Below are positions 44,621 through 56,762 of a stretch of DNA of 64,000 nucleotides, piece by piece. Under the pieces are notes generated by a model. It did not search any database. It had not been told where the DNA came from and worked only from the letters and a program-made list of their open reading frames with translations. The translations under genes and the position numbers were made by a program. Source of the stretch: Dactylorhiza incarnata (lineage: Eukaryota; Streptophyta; Magnoliopsida; Asparagales; Orchidaceae); NCBI GenBank assembly GCA_033032865.1, contig JAWHQI010000065.1, positions 3,844,001 to 3,908,000 of the forward strand, in the 5' to 3' direction. Positions within the stretch are counted from its first letter, which is position 1. Every line of letters starts with the position of its first letter.

Positions 44621-45298
44621 TTATTGGTAAGACTCGTATTGACTGGCTAACTTATCTTGAATTTGTTTGTGCAAATCATGAACGTGTTGGTTGAAAGTTT
44701 GTGCAAAGTGGCTTGATTTATAAGTTGGTGGAAGTGGTACCAAATCAATCGGCACAGGGGCCTTGTAACCATGCACAATTTCATTAGGTGATAATCCCGT
44801 AGATCGATTCTTAGAGTTGGTATACGTTAGTTGAGCATGTGATAGGATCAAATCCCACATGCCTTTGTGATCGCCCACAAGGCAACGCAGTAATGAACCC
44901 AAACTCCTATTGACCACTTCCGTTTGGCCATCCGCCTGGGGGTGGTAGGCCGTAGAAAACAGTAGCTTGGTACCCATGAGTTTCCATAAAGTCTTCCAAA
45001 AGTAACTCGTAAATCGCATGTCACGATCTGACACAATAGTCTTCGGCACTCCCCTATGGCTAACGACCTCCTTGAAAAATAACTTGGCGATGTGGGAAGC
45101 ATCGCTAGGCTTGCTACAGGGAATAAAGTAGGCCATTTTGGAGAAGCGGTCTACCACGACGAAGATGGAATCATGCCTCCGAATCGTGGGTGGCAAACCT
45201 AACACGAAATCCATACTAACATCCTCCCATGGGATGGAGGGGATTGGGAGAGGGGTATATAACACAACATTCGTTTTGTTTCCCTTGCCAGTTGACAC
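44621..45298 (-). pseudogene. Chromovirus integrase core
   Basis: IPSIPWEDVSMDFVLGLPPT, then FVVVDRFSKMAYFIPCSK, KTIVSDRDMRFTSYFWKTL and AYHPQADGQTEVVNRSLGSL give the DDE triad in good context. Then SKNRSTGLSPNEIVHGYKAP and the frame ends YESYQ at a stop (44621), after which HANLHMRPSNFN continues in the same frame. The start lies in another phase than the upstream RT/RNase H frame, so a frameshift near 45280 separates them. Confidence 0.9.
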
Positions 45299-47046
45299 GT
45301 GCGACAGCTTTTAATAACCTTAGTAACTAGTGACTTAAGGTGTGGCCAATAAAATTTATCTTCAACTAACGTGATCGTCTTGTCGCGCCCAAAGTGACCA
45401 CTAAGGCCACCTCCATGCAACTCCCAAACTATGAAATCGCGAAGGGAAGAACGCGGGATACACAGCTTAGAATGCCGAAACAGATAACCGCCCCGAAGAG
45501 AATACGCTGAAATGGTGGTGGGGGAGTCGTATTGGGTGGCTAAGTAGATATCCTTAAAGTCCGGGCAGCCCGCATACTCCTCTTTAATGCGCTCAAAACC
45601 TATGACTTTTACCTCCATCGTGGTCAGCAATAAGGAGATGCGGCTAAGGGCGTCGGCCACACGGTTCTGGGTGCCCTTAAGGTGCTTAAGGACAAACGTG
45701 TATTCTTGTAAGAAAGAAACCCATTTTGCATGTCGGGGGCTGATTTTAGTTTGGGATTTTATGAACCATAAGGCTTCATGATCCGATAACAAGACAAACT
45801 CCTTGGGAAGGAGGTAGTGGCGCCAATGGTGAAGGCATCGAATCACGGCACAGAATTCCCTATCATAATTTGAGTAATTTAATTTTGGGCCGGATAATTT
45901 TTCACTAAAATAACCTACCGGATGGCCCTCTTGGCTCAAGACTCCTCCAATGCCCACTCCGGACGCATCACACGCAAGCTCAAAAACCAAACTAAAATCG
46001 GGTAGGCGAAGAACGGGTGCTTCCGTCATTTTATCCTTCACTAGTTGGAAGGCACGTGCCGCGGACTTCGTCCAAACAAACTCTCCCTTTTTTAAGCACT
46101 CAGTAAGGGGAGCCATGATGCTACTAAAGTCTCTAATAAGGCGGCTGTAAAAGGTAGCTAGACCATGAAAACTACGCACGTCCCGGATGGTGGATGGCTT
46201 GGGCCAATCCCGGATGGCTTGGACCTTTTTAGGGTCGACATGGATGCCCTCGGAACTCACAATAAACCCCAAAAACTCGACCGATCGCACGCTAAAGGTA
46301 CATTTCTTGAGATTCAGATACAAGGTCTCCTTTTGTAGGGTTGTGAATACGAGGCGTAAGTAAGACGCATGATCAGCGGGAGACGTACTATAGACTAGTA
46401 TATCATCGAAGTACACAATTACAAATTGGCCCATGTAGGGTCTGAAGATATGAGCCATCATGCGAGAAAATGTGCTGGGCGCGTTGGATAGCCCAAATGG
46501 CATGACCAACCATTCATACAACCCATCTTTCGATTTGAAGGCCGTCTTCCACTCGTCCCCTTCCCGAATCTGAATCTGGTGGTAGCCACTCCTAAGATCC
46601 AACTTCAAAAAAATCGTGGCTCCCGCTAACATGTCCAACAAATCATCTAACCGGGGGATAGGGAAACGGTACTTTACTGTGATCTTGTTGATAGCACGGC
46701 TATCTACGCACATCCTCCATGTCCCATCCTTCTTGGGGGTAAGCAAGGATGGGACCGCTCACGGGCTCACGCTATGTCTAATGAATCCCTTCTGCAGTAG
46801 GTCCGAAATCTGGGCCTACAATTCCTGGTGGGCGGCGGGGTTCAGACGGTAATGAGGGAGGTTCGGTAGTGACGAACCCGGAACCAAATCTATGGCGTGC
46901 TGAATATCGCGCGCCGACGGTAACTTCGAAGGTAGTTCCTCCTGGTAGACGTCCTTATATTCTTCCAACAACTCCCTCAACTCTACCGGTATATCTCCCA
47001 AGGTGATAGTCTCTTCTGTGGCTAACAAGCAGACTAACGCGTACAT
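45199..47046 (-). pseudogene. Chromovirus reverse transcriptase, RNase H and integrase zinc finger
   Basis: The frame 47046-46816 ends HAIDLVPGSSLPNLPHYRLN. After a TAG (46813) and a TGA (about 46761), 46746-45199 reads KKDGTWRMCVDSRAINKITV, RLDDLLDMLAGATIFLKLDL, EWLVMPFGLSNAPSTFSRMM and the catalytic FVIVYFDDILVYST; then RNase H (FELACDASGVGIGGVLSQEG, NYDREFCAVIRCLHHWRHYL, VLLSDHEALWFIKSQTKIS, GTQNRVADALSR) and the integrase HHCC finger (HGGGLSGHFGRDKT ... SCRTCQLAR). Active-site residues YFDD and D/E/D are intact. Only a few point changes separate it from activity, so the insertion is fairly young. Confidence 0.92.
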
Positions 47047-47049
47047 AAC

Positions 47050-48231
47050 TCAGCCAACAAATGACTCTCGCGTGAACTCCTTCCTACCTAACAAGCTCAG
47101 TGTCTTCCGCTCAACCGAAAGGGTGGTGTCCTTCGAGGAACTAGACGGTTCCTTGGGTGGAGTAGGCTTTAGAGTAACCTTCTTCCCCTTATGTTGGAAC
47201 TCGTACGTGTTGGCTCTCCCATGATGAGTAACGTCTCGATCATATAGCCATAGGCATCCCAAAAGGACGTGACACGCAACCATAGGGATGACATCACACC
47301 AAATCTGATCCGAATAAGATTTGACCGAAATGGGAACCAAACACCTTTTGGTGACCGGTAGGGACATTTTATTTATCCAAGCTACTTGATATGGCGTAGG
47401 GTGGGGCTCCGTAACCAACGACATACGTGAGACCGCATTATCAGATACGACATTCATGCAGCTACCACTGTCGATAATCAATTTACAGAGTTTCTCGCCG
47501 CTCTTAAATATTAACGAAAATATATTGGTTCTATTCCAGTCATCCAAGGAGCGAGGGGTAGTCAGAATACACTGCATAACCAACAAGTGAGAGTCATCCT
47601 CCAAATCACTGGGTACGCCATCTAAATCAGACTCATCCGTAGCCTCATAGACGTAATCGGGCCCGTCATCCGTAGGCTCAACTAAAGCTAATGTACGAGT
47701 TTTTGTTGGGCACTCCATAGCGTAGTGGCCGGTTACTCCGCACTGATAACACGTGGCCCTTTCCTTACTAATTTTTCCAACGGGAATGCGCTCCCCGGAC
47801 GGGTTTCTAGCGTCCCTAGCGGTGATGACAATGTTGGACGAGTCCTTGGTCTTGAATTTACCCTTATCCTTATAGGTGGAGGTGGAGGTAGTGGCCTCGG
47901 CCTTGCTCTTATAGGAGTTGTGCTTGGCCTTGGACTTGGAGGCGAGGTACTTCTCGATATCAAGGGCGGCGTTGAATGTAGTGTTTAGGTCTGTGTGACC
48001 GTAACGCAAAAGTTTCCTTTGGATATCGTAACTAAGACCCTTACGGAACCTAGATAACGTGACCTCGGGCATCTCCTGGACCTCACAACGGACCATCTTG
48101 TCCTTCAGATCGCCCATGTAATCGGCGACAGACCGCTCGCCTTGGCGAAGGGAGGCTAGATCATCAAACATCTGGGTGCGATGATAAGCGGGGACATATT
48201 GGTCTTTCAATAGATTTTCATGACAACCCAA
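47050..48231 (-). pseudogene. Chromovirus gag C-terminus and protease
   Basis: From 48231: capsid C-terminal half (FDDLASLRQGERSVADYMGD, EMPEVTLSRFRKGLSYDIQR), a basic linker, the zinc knuckle CYQCGVTGHYAMECP (CX2CX4HX4C), an acidic stretch, and the protease with LCKLIIDSGSCMNVVSDNAV (active-site DSG), QIWCDVIPMVACHVLLGC and WLYDRDVTHHGRANTYEF. The capsid N-terminal half lies at 48232-48439 in other frames (KISAPTYDGLGEPQVFLNWV), so at least one frameshift near 48235 breaks gag. Confidence 0.88.
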
Positions 48232-48439
48232 CCAATCGGAGGGACACCGTCTACGGCTCCTAAGCGACGCTCCTCATTTAGCCAAAGTACTTTGGCCCTA
48301 CCCGTAAGCTTCATCCGAGCAACTTGGACCTTTTGCTGGTCCGTCAAGTGATGCCACTCGTAGTAGCACTCCATGTCTAACACCCAATTCAGGAAGACTT
48401 GGGGTTCTCCTAAACCATCATAGGTGGGGGCGCTAATTT

Positions 48440-48769
48440 TTATGGCGCGGGTGAGATCGACTTCTCATTCCTGGCGACGAGGTGGTGGTCGGTCACGCTG
48501 AGGTAGATCCTCGTGTACGTCTTCCTCGTGGTGTCGTTCCCTATGACCTCTAGGTGGAGAGGGGCGCGGTTCGGCGGACGATTACCCCTAGGAGGTGAAG
48601 GGGTTCGATGGGCTAACAGCTGGGTCAACATGTCCCGCAGCTCTCCCAATTGTTGATTCATATCATGCCGAAGGACATCAACAGCAGTGGGGTTTGGAGG
48701 CATTTGTCGTTCGTCGGCCATACTTGACGAGGACGAAGCATGATATTCGTGACCGGATCTAGTGGGCAT
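48440..48769 (-). pseudogene. Chromovirus gag N-terminus
   Basis: Starts MPTRSGHEYHASSSSSMADE at 48769, about 120 nt after the PBS, which fits the gag start. It has a helical segment (VDVLRHDMNQQLGELRDMLT) and a proline/arginine-rich linker, then leaves frame at about 48480. The first 90 residues are repeated at 51710-51440. Confidence 0.8.
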
Positions 48770-48884
48770 ACGACGTGCACTTGAAGAGAAAAATTAAATT
48801 TTGTAGAAAATAAAATTTGGTGCACACGTAAGACCTAGACACGAGCGGACCGTGGCCAAGTTAGGAAATTGGCCGAACCTAGCT

Positions 48885-48896
48885 CTGATACCAAAA
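48885..48896 (-). other. Primer binding site, chromovirus
   Basis: The minus strand reads tggtatcagagc, one base inside the LTR end; complementary to initiator Met tRNA. Confidence 0.9.
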
Positions 48897-48897
48897 T

Positions 48898-50181
48898 TGA
48901 TGTAGGCTACCGTGATGACGTGCGCAGAACGATAAATTCTATCACAAGCAACACAAATTAATCCAAGAGTACTCCGACCAAAGAGCGAGTAAAAGAGGTC
49001 GGGTTGGCTCCCAAAAATTTCGTTCCAAGAGTACTCCGACCAAGAGCGAAAAGAAAGGGGTCGGGTTGGCTCCCAAATCCGTACTAGCTAATGCCGACAA
49101 ATATAAAATTGCTAGCCACTAGCAAAACTTCACACAATCCGCCGATTCACAAACCAAACAAGAGAACTAGCACCAACGCGAGTCAAAATTACATTCACAA
49201 GCAACTACCCGGGATGCGATTTTCTCCGAATTAAAATGAAGGGATCTACAATCTACTTCAAAAATAATCCCAACAAAAATTAGCTTGAGCAATACCGGAT
49301 CTACAAAATTATTAAATGCGTTTGATTTAACTAGCGGGCGGCTTTGAGCGAGACGGTGAAGATCCAACGCTGTCCAAAATTACGCCAAAATCGTCCACCA
49401 ATTTTGTAACCCGACGAGAGAAGAAAACGCACAAGGGAAGTAGAGGAGTTCGTTACCCAACCGGAGAGGATGAAGCGGTGGCGAGCACCCACCACGGGAT
49501 TCTACCGTAGGTTACAGATAGCGTCAGAGACGTGTTCCACCGAAGTCACACCGAGGAGGGATTCCCAAGGGGGAAAGGCTCTGACGGCGGCGGGCTGGAG
49601 GTGGGATGGTGGCCGGTCGAATCTCGCGGCCAAAGGCAGAGGGAGGAGCGATCGTGACAGCTGCAGGATGGAGGGAGGCGGGGCTTGCAGACGTTCACGG
49701 AAGGTGGAGGGAAGGGGCGGCGAGTCTCACGCCGGAGTGCGAGGGAGGCGGCTGCGTCGCACGACACGCCAAGGGAGAGCAAACCCTAAGGGGCGCAGGA
49801 GCGGGAGTTCTCACGGGAGATATTTTTTGTTCTCAAAATTAATTCCCTCTCTTAACAAAGAGGATATATATAGTTTGTCAAAACAAAATGCCAACTACAC
49901 ATCATCGCGGTCTCATTCAGACCATTACAAATAAAAAAACACAAATACTGAAATCAGAATAGTTTTTTTTAACTGAAATAGCTAATAGATAAAATGTGTA
50001 ACACGCCACGGCGCGTGTTAAATTATGAAGAGGACGATTGCGGCCGCGAGCGAAGATTGTAGCGGTGGAAGTTGCGGCGAGTGTCATCGTTACGCCGCGA
50101 GGCTTTGGTGTTGCGACGAGAGTCTTTAATAAGGGCGGTTCGGGATCGTCATCAACATCGGCTCCACCGACTGCTCCATCA
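48898..50181 (-). repeat. 5' LTR of chromovirus
   Basis: 1284 bp, tgatgtaggc...ctccatca, very similar to the 3' LTR with scattered substitutions and short indels (for example an extra gacgat in the 5' LTR). Flanked at the right by ctatt. Confidence 0.94.
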
Positions 50182-51433
50182 CTATTAGGTTGAGTAACAT
50201 CTTCTGTATGCATATGAGACTCACATCCCAACCTATAGCATGTGTGTAGCTCCTCATACCCATCAGTCATTTAGTACGAGGCTACTGTGTTTGACATACA
50301 GATGTGGTATTATAATCCTAGATATGTTAGTATCATGTTCACTTCATGAACACCACTTTACATTTTTGATCATTTAATACATGCATACGTGGAACATGGC
50401 CATCTCTATCTTCTATCTTACATATCTCATGTGTTTATGGTTTCTATAAATTTAGAGAACATAAGATTTTCAAAAATGTTCGTTCTTACATGCACCTAGT
50501 AGAATGTTTAATCATAAAAGCATAATGAATTCCCACCCTCACTATATATCTCCCAAATTAAATTCAAATGTGGACAAATTCCCTATAAAAAATAATTTCA
50601 AAAGTGATTATTATTTTAAGTCTTAGTTTAATGAATATGGAAAATTGATGCATAATTATAACGCTAAACCTATGTATGAGTGGAGACCCAAAATTAAAGA
50701 TGAAATGTTAACTCCACTTGAAAGGGTTCTTTCTTTCTCATCTCTCCAAAAGTCATCTCGTTATATTTGGGCACCCAAAGGAATCACCACACTTGGTCTC
50801 CTTTGGATACCTAAATCTTTTATTCATTATGTATCACCAATTGAATGAAGTAGAATATTTTCAAAAAGAAATATACAAATTTCTACTTCATGATATGATG
50901 TAATGTCTTTTAATTTTTCTTTTTGTTTTCTTATTTTAAGCTATCATGTTATGGTCAGCTTATATATTATTAGAAATATGATTTTATCTCTTACAACTTA
51001 ATGAGTTTATAAATCATATTGATCAAAATTAAAAATCATATTTTATTTTGATAACCTATCTATCTTTCTTATATTCATTGCCTATATATATCATATAGTA
51101 TTCATATAAATTGAAATATAAATTTGCTATAAGATATGTTAATTAAATCAAGTTATTAGGCTATTAAGCACATTAGCCATCATCAACAAAATTAGAGAAA
51201 TAACATGATCTACAAGAAAGTTCCAAATCTAAAAGAAAGTTCAATGTTCAATATGTTCTTTTTCTTTTTTTCAAAACAAAAATTGTAGTGTGTTCACTTC
51301 TTGATGTCAAACATGATCTAAACCATCATTATTGTTCACCTATCAAAAATCACATATATATTCAAAATTCATAATTAAAAAGAAAATCACTAAAATGTAT
51401 TGAAAGAATCTACCATCATAATGAATATTGAAT
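50182..51433 (+). pseudogene. Copia remnant right of the chromovirus, with gag-tail fragment
   Basis: 50182-50290 continues the structured block cut at 42714. 50645-50848 encodes PMYEWRPKIKDEMLTPLERV and WAPKGITTLGLLWIPKSFI, the gag-tail seen in element 1 at 5600-5755, followed by the conserved hairpin (50845-50891). The order of these two blocks is opposite to that in element 1, so the remnant is rearranged. The rest is AT-rich without features. Confidence 0.65.
50845..50891 (+). other. Conserved hairpin, second copy
   Basis: atgaagtagaa (50845-50855) and ttctacttcat (50881-50891), an 11-bp perfect stem. It has the same place and stem as 5781-5828, with an unrelated loop. Confidence 0.7.
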
Positions 51434-53430
51434 TCACGCTGAGGTAGATCCTCGTGTACGTCTTCCTCGTGGTGTCGTTCCCTATGACCTCTAGGTGGAG
51501 AGGGGCGCGGTTCGGCGGACGATTACCCCTAGGAGGTGAAGGGGTTCGATGGGCTAACAGCTGGGTCAACATGTCCCGCAGCTCTCCCAATTGTTGATTC
51601 ATATCATGCCGAAGGACATCAACAGCAGTGGGGTTTGGAGGCATTTGTCGTTCGTCGGCCATACTTGACGAGGACGAAGCATGATATTCGTGACCGGATC
51701 TAGTGGGCATACGACGTGCACTTGAAGAGAAAAATTAAATTTTGTAGAAAATAAAATTTGGTGCACACGTAAGACCTAGACACGAGCGGACCGTGGCCAA
51801 GTTAGGAAATTGGCCGAACCTAGCTCTGATACCAAAATTGATGTAGGCTACCGTGATGACGTGCGCAGAACGATAAATTCTATCACAAGCAACACAAATT
51901 AATCCAAGAGTACTCCGACCAAAGAGCGAGTAAAAGAGGTCGGGTTGGCTCCCAAAAATTTCGTTCCAAGAGTACTCCGACCAAGAGCGAAAAGAAAGGG
52001 GTCGGGTTGGCTCCCAAATCCGTACTAGCTAATGCCGACAAATATAAAATTGCTAGCCACTAGCAAAACTTCACACAATCCGCCGATTCACAAACCAAAC
52101 AAGAGAACTAGCACCAACGCGAGTCAAAATTACATTCACAAGCAACTACCCGGGATGCGATTTTCTCCGAATTAAAATGAAGGGATCTACAATCTACTTC
52201 AAAAATAATCCCAACAAAAATTAGCTTGAGCAATACCGGATCTACAAAATTATTAAATGCGTTTGATTTAACTAGCGGGCGGCTTTGAGCGAGACGGTGA
52301 AGATCCAACGCTGTCCAAAATTACGCCAAAATCGTCCACCAATTTTGTAACCCGACGAGAGAAGAAAACGCACAAGGGAAGTAGAGGAGTTCGTTACCCA
52401 ACCGGAGAGGATGAAGCGGTGGCGAGCACCCACCACGGGATTCTACCGTAGGTTACAGATAGCGTCAGAGACGTGTTCCACCGAAGTCACACCGAGGAGG
52501 GATTCCCAAGGGGGAAAGGCTCTGACGGCGGCGGGCTGGAGGTGGGATGGTGGCCGGTCGAATCTCGCGGCCAAAGGCAGAGGGAGGAGCGATCGTGACA
52601 GCTGCAGGATGGAGGGAGGCGGGGCTTGCAGACGTTCACGGAAGGTGGAGGGAAGGGGCGGCGAGTCTCACGCCGGAGTGCGAGGGAGGCGGCTGCGTCG
52701 CACGACACGCCAAGGGAGAGCGAACCCTAAGGGGCGCAGGAGCGGGAGTTCTCACGGGAGATATTTTTTGTTCTCAAAATTAATTCCCTCTCTTAACAAA
52801 GAGGATATATATAGTTTGTCAAAACAAAATGCCAACTACACATCATCGCGGTCTCATTCAGACCATTACAAATAAAAAAACACAAATACTGAAATCAGAA
52901 TAGTTTTTTTTTAACTGAAATAGCTAATAGATAAAATGTGTAACACGCCACGGCGCGTGTTAATTTATGAAGAGGACGATTGCGGCCGCGAGCGAAGATT
53001 GTAGCGGTGGAAGTTGCGGCGAGTGTCATCGTTACGCCGCGAGGCTTTGGTGTTGCGACGAGAGTCTTTAATAAGGGCGGTTCGGGATCGTCATCAACAT
53101 CGGCTCCACCGACTGCTCCATCACTATTAGGTTGAGTAACATCTTCTGTATGCATATGAGACTCACATCCCAACCTATAGCATGTGTGTATCTCCTCATA
53201 CCCATCAGTCATTTAGTACGAGGCTACTGTGTTTGACATACAGATGTGGTATTATAATCCTAGATATGTTAGTATCATGTTCACTTCATGAACACCACTT
53301 TACATTTTTGATCATTTAATACATGCATACGTGGAACATGGCCATCTCTATCTTCTATCTTACATATCTCATGTGTTTATGGTTTCTATAAATTTAGAGA
53401 ACATAAGATTTTCAAAAATGTTCGTTCTTA
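51434..53430 (-). repeat. Direct duplicate A' of 48493-50488 (gag start, PBS, LTR and flank)
   Basis: Almost identical to 48493-50488 at a constant offset of 2941-2942 bp (one T-run difference near 52910). It includes the chromovirus gag start (51710-51440), the whole LTR (51839-53123), the target duplication and 300 bp of the flanking copia sequence. Because the host flank is included, it is a segment copy and not a new insertion. Confidence 0.95.
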
Positions 53431-53457
53431 ATGGCTTAGGCTTACATGTTAAATTAC
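53431..53457. other. 27-bp filler between duplicates A' and B'
   Basis: atggcttaggcttacatgtt and seven more bases, with no match to either side's source context. Confidence 0.7.
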
Positions 53458-54076
53458 ATGGTGGCCGGTCGAATCTCGCGGCCAAAGGCAGAGGGAGGAG
53501 CGATCATGATAGCTGCGGGCTGGAGGGAGGCGGGGCTTGCAGACGTTCACGGAAGGTGGAGGGAAGGGGCGGCGAGTCTCACACCGGAGTGCGAGGGAGG
53601 CGGTTGCGTCGCACGACACGCCAAGGGAGGAGCGAACCCTAAGGGGCGCAGGAGCAGGAGTTCTCACGGGAGATATTTTTTGTTCTCAAAATTAATTCCC
53701 TCTCTTAACAAAGAGGATATATATAGTTTGTCAAAACAAAATGCCAACCACACATCATCGCAGTCTCATCCGGACCGTTACAAATAAAAATACAAATACT
53801 GAAATCAGAATAGTTTTTTTTAACTGAAATAGCTAATAGATAAAATGTGTAACACGCCACGGCGCGTGTTAAATTATGAAGAGATTGCGGCTGCGAGCGA
53901 AGATTGTAGCGGTGGAAGTTGCGGCGAGTGTCATCGTTACGCCGCGAAGCTTTGGTGTTCAGATGAGAGTCTTTAAATAAGGGTGGTTCGGGATCGTCAT
54001 CAACATCGGCTCCACCGACTGCTCCATCAATTCTCCCCCGCTCGAAAGCACTCGTCACCGATGAGTGGTCCGAGAA

Positions 54077-54655
54077 TTAATGGTGGAGAAGATCAGCATC
54101 CATGCGCAGCAGCTCTGCCTCGGTCACCCATGAGTCATCAGAGGTAGGACGGTCGCGCCAATGGACAAGGAAGCGGCGTGTAGCGCCCTAGTTGGAAGGA
54201 AGAACATCATCTGCGACAATCCTGTCAGGCACAACAAAAGATTGGGGGAAACTTGGGAATGGATTAGTGTGAGCATCAGATAAAACAGCGCAATCATCAA
54301 ACGAAGTAAGTACAGTAGAATCTGTGGAGGAGTGACCCAACTCATTCCCAATCCCAAGAGACAAAGGGGGAAAAGAAGGTGTAGACGAAGAGAGGTTTGG
54401 TGGAAGTGGAGAGACATATGGCGTTAAGTTGGAAACATTGAATGTAGGGGAAACTCCCCAATCAGCCGGCAAATCCAAAACCGCCGCATTGTTATCAAAG
54501 CATTTAATAATCTTGAAGAGAGGGTCGATCAAAGGACCGGATCGCCTAGGGGCCAACTTTTTAATGGTGCCCGAAGGTAACCGATCTGGGATTAAGCGGA
54601 CTAAAACAAGATCACCAACATTAAAATTAGAAGGACGCCTATGTAAGTTAGCATG
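54077..54655 (-). pseudogene. Duplicate integrase C-terminus and chromodomain
   Basis: Copy of 44042-44620, with the same in-frame TAG before GATRRFLVHWRD (54188-54190). One change removes the internal Met (MRPSNFN becomes RRPSNFN) and another alters GRSG to RRSG. Confidence 0.85.
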
Positions 54656-55333
54656 TTATTGGTAAGACTCGTATTGACTGGCTAACTTATCTTGAATTTG
54701 TTTGTGCAAATCATGAACGTGTTGGGTGAAAGTTTGTGCAAAGTGGCTTGATTTATAAGTTGGTGGAAGTGGTACCAAATCAATCGGCACAGGGGCCTTG
54801 TAACCATGCACAATTTCATTAGGTGATAATCCCGTAGATCGATTCTTAGAGTTGGTATACGTTAGTTGAGCATGTGGTAGGATCAAATCCCACATGCCTT
54901 TGTGATCGCCCACAAGGCAACGCAGTAATGAACCCAAACTCCTATTGACCACTTCCGTTTGGCCATCCGCCTGGGGGTGGTAGGCCGTAGAAAACAGTAG
55001 CTTGGTACCCATGAGTTTCCATAAAGTCTTCCAAAAGTAACTCGTAAATCGCATGTCACGATCTGACACAATAGTCTTCGGCACTCCCCTATGGCTAACG
55101 ACCTCCTTGAAAAATAACTTGGCGATGTGGGAAGCATCGCTAGGCTTGCTACAGGGAATAAAGTAGGCCATTTTGGAGAAGCGGTCTACCACGACGAAGA
55201 TGGAATCATGTCTCCGAATCGTGGGTGGCAAACCTAACACGAAATCCATACTAACATCCTCCCATGGGATGGAGGGGATTGGGAGAGGGGTATATAACAC
55301 AACATTCGTTTTGTTTCCCTTGCCAGTTGACAC
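54656..55333 (-). pseudogene. Duplicate integrase core
   Basis: Copy of 44621-45298; the DDE residues are unchanged. Differences seen include ILSHAQ to ILPHAQ and TFNQHV to TFTQHV. Confidence 0.9.
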
Positions 55334-56683
55334 GTGCGACAGCTTTTAATAACCTTAGTAACTAGTGACTTAAGGTGTGGCCAATAAAATTTATCTTCAA
55401 CTAACGTGATCGTCTTGTCGCGCCCAAAGTGACCACTAAGGCCACCTCCATGCAACTCCCAAACTATGAAATCGCGAAGGGAAGAACGCGGGATACACAG
55501 CTTAGAATGCCGAAACAGATAACCGCCCCGAAGAGAATACGCTGAAATGGTGGTGGGGGAGTCGTATTGGGTGGCTAAGTAGATATCCTTAAAGTCCGGG
55601 CAGCCCGCATACTCCTCTTTAATGCGCTCAAAACCTATGACTTTTACCTCCATCGTGGTCAGCAATAAGGAGATGCGGCTAAGGGCGTCGGCCACACGGT
55701 TCTGGGTGCCCTTAAGGTGCTTAAGGACAAACGTGTATTCTTGTAAGAAAGAAACCCATTTTGCATGTCGGGGGCTGATTTTAGTTTGGGATTTTATGAA
55801 CCATAAGGCTTCATGATCTGATAACAAGACAAACTCCTTGGGAAGGAGGTAGTGGCGCCAATGGTGAAGGCATCGAATCACGGCACATAATTCCCTATCA
55901 TAATTTGAGTAATTTAATTTTGGGCCGGATAATTTTTCACTAAAATAACCTACCGGATGGCCCTCTTGGCTCAAGACTCCTCCAATGCCCACTCCGGACG
56001 CATCACACGCAAGCTCAAAAACCAAACTAAAATCGGGTAGGCGAAGAACGGGTGCTTCCGTCATTTTATCCTTCACTAGTTGGAAGGCACGTGCCGCGGA
56101 CTTCGTCCAAACAAACTCTCCCTTTTTTAAGCACTCAGTAAGGGGAGCCATGATGCTACTAAAGTCTCTAATAAGGCGGCTGTAAAAGGTAGCTAGACCA
56201 TGAAAACTACGCACGTCCCGGATGGTGGATGGCTCGGGCCAATCCCGGATGGCTTGGACCTTTTTAGGGTCGACATGGATGCCCTCGGAACTCACAATAA
56301 ACCCCAAAAACTCGACCGATCGCACGCTAAAGGTACATTTCTTGAGATTCAGATACAAGGTCTCCTTTCGTAGGGTTGTGAATACGAGGCGTAAGTAAGA
56401 CGCATGATCAGCGGGAGACGTACTATAGACTAGTATATCATCGAAGTACACAATTACAAATTGGCCCATGTAGGGTCTGAAGATATGAGCCATCATGCGA
56501 GAAAATGTGCTGGGCGCGTTGGATAGCCCAAATGGCATGACCAACCATTCATACAACCCATCTTTCGATTTGAAGGCCATCTTCCACTCGTCCCCTTCCC
56601 GAATCTGAATCTGGTGGTAGCCACTCCTAAGATCCAACTTCAAAAAAATCGTGGCTCCCGCTAACATGTCCAACAAATCATCT
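55234..56683 (-). pseudogene. Duplicate RT (truncated), RNase H and zinc finger
   Basis: Copy of 45199-46648. It starts within the RT at DDLLDMLAG, so the N-terminal third is absent, while YFDD, RNase H and the HHCC finger are present. Substitutions seen include EWKTAF to EWKMAF and NYDREFC to NYDRELC. Confidence 0.9.
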
Positions 56684-56762
56684 GAGTATTATTTTCTCTC
56701 ATAATCTCTAAAATTTTAAAACCCTTATTGACCCCCCTTTAAGGGCGCCTACATATCCAACA
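56684..56762 (+). repeat. 3' end of a copia LTR
   Basis: 'ttaaaacccttattgacccc' then 'aagggcgcctacatatccaa' and ca: the terminal segment of the LTR type seen at 4206 and 40414. No PBS follows, so it is the outer end of a 3' LTR or a solo fragment; satellite starts at the next base. Confidence 0.8.

Larger units (their letters stand above)
42715..50181 (-). mobile_element. Nearly complete Ty3/gypsy chromovirus
   Basis: 7467 bp on the minus strand with LTRs at 42715-43994 (3') and 48898-50181 (5'), ends tgatg/catca, PBS at 48885-48896, PPT at 43995-44010, and target duplication ctatt at 42710-42714 and 50182-50186. Order is gag, protease, RT, RNase H, integrase, chromodomain. The domain content and the RT/protease wording suggest the chromovirus branch near CRM/Galadriel, though the sub-clade is not settled. 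A few stops and frameshifts inactivate it. Confidence 0.93.
53458..56683 (-). repeat. Direct duplicate B' of 43423-46648 (LTR part to RT)
   Basis: Matches 43423-46648 at a constant offset of 10035 bp with few substitutions. It carries 3' LTR sequence (not 5' LTR variants), PPT, chromodomain/integrase and most of the RT, ending inside the RT at a junction with copia LTR sequence. Confidence 0.95.

Noticed and set aside
44848..45102. Other-phase frames inside the chromovirus pol (also 45587-45781, 45950-46150, 47725-47988)
   Set aside because: Shadows of integrase, RT or gag in other phases.
49470..49934. 154-codon plus-strand frame, also at 52411-52875 and partly at 43287-43607
   Set aside because: Lies antisense within the chromovirus LTR; its identity between 49470 and 52411 is due to the segment duplication, and the older LTR copy breaks it. 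Arg/Gly-rich composition follows GC content.
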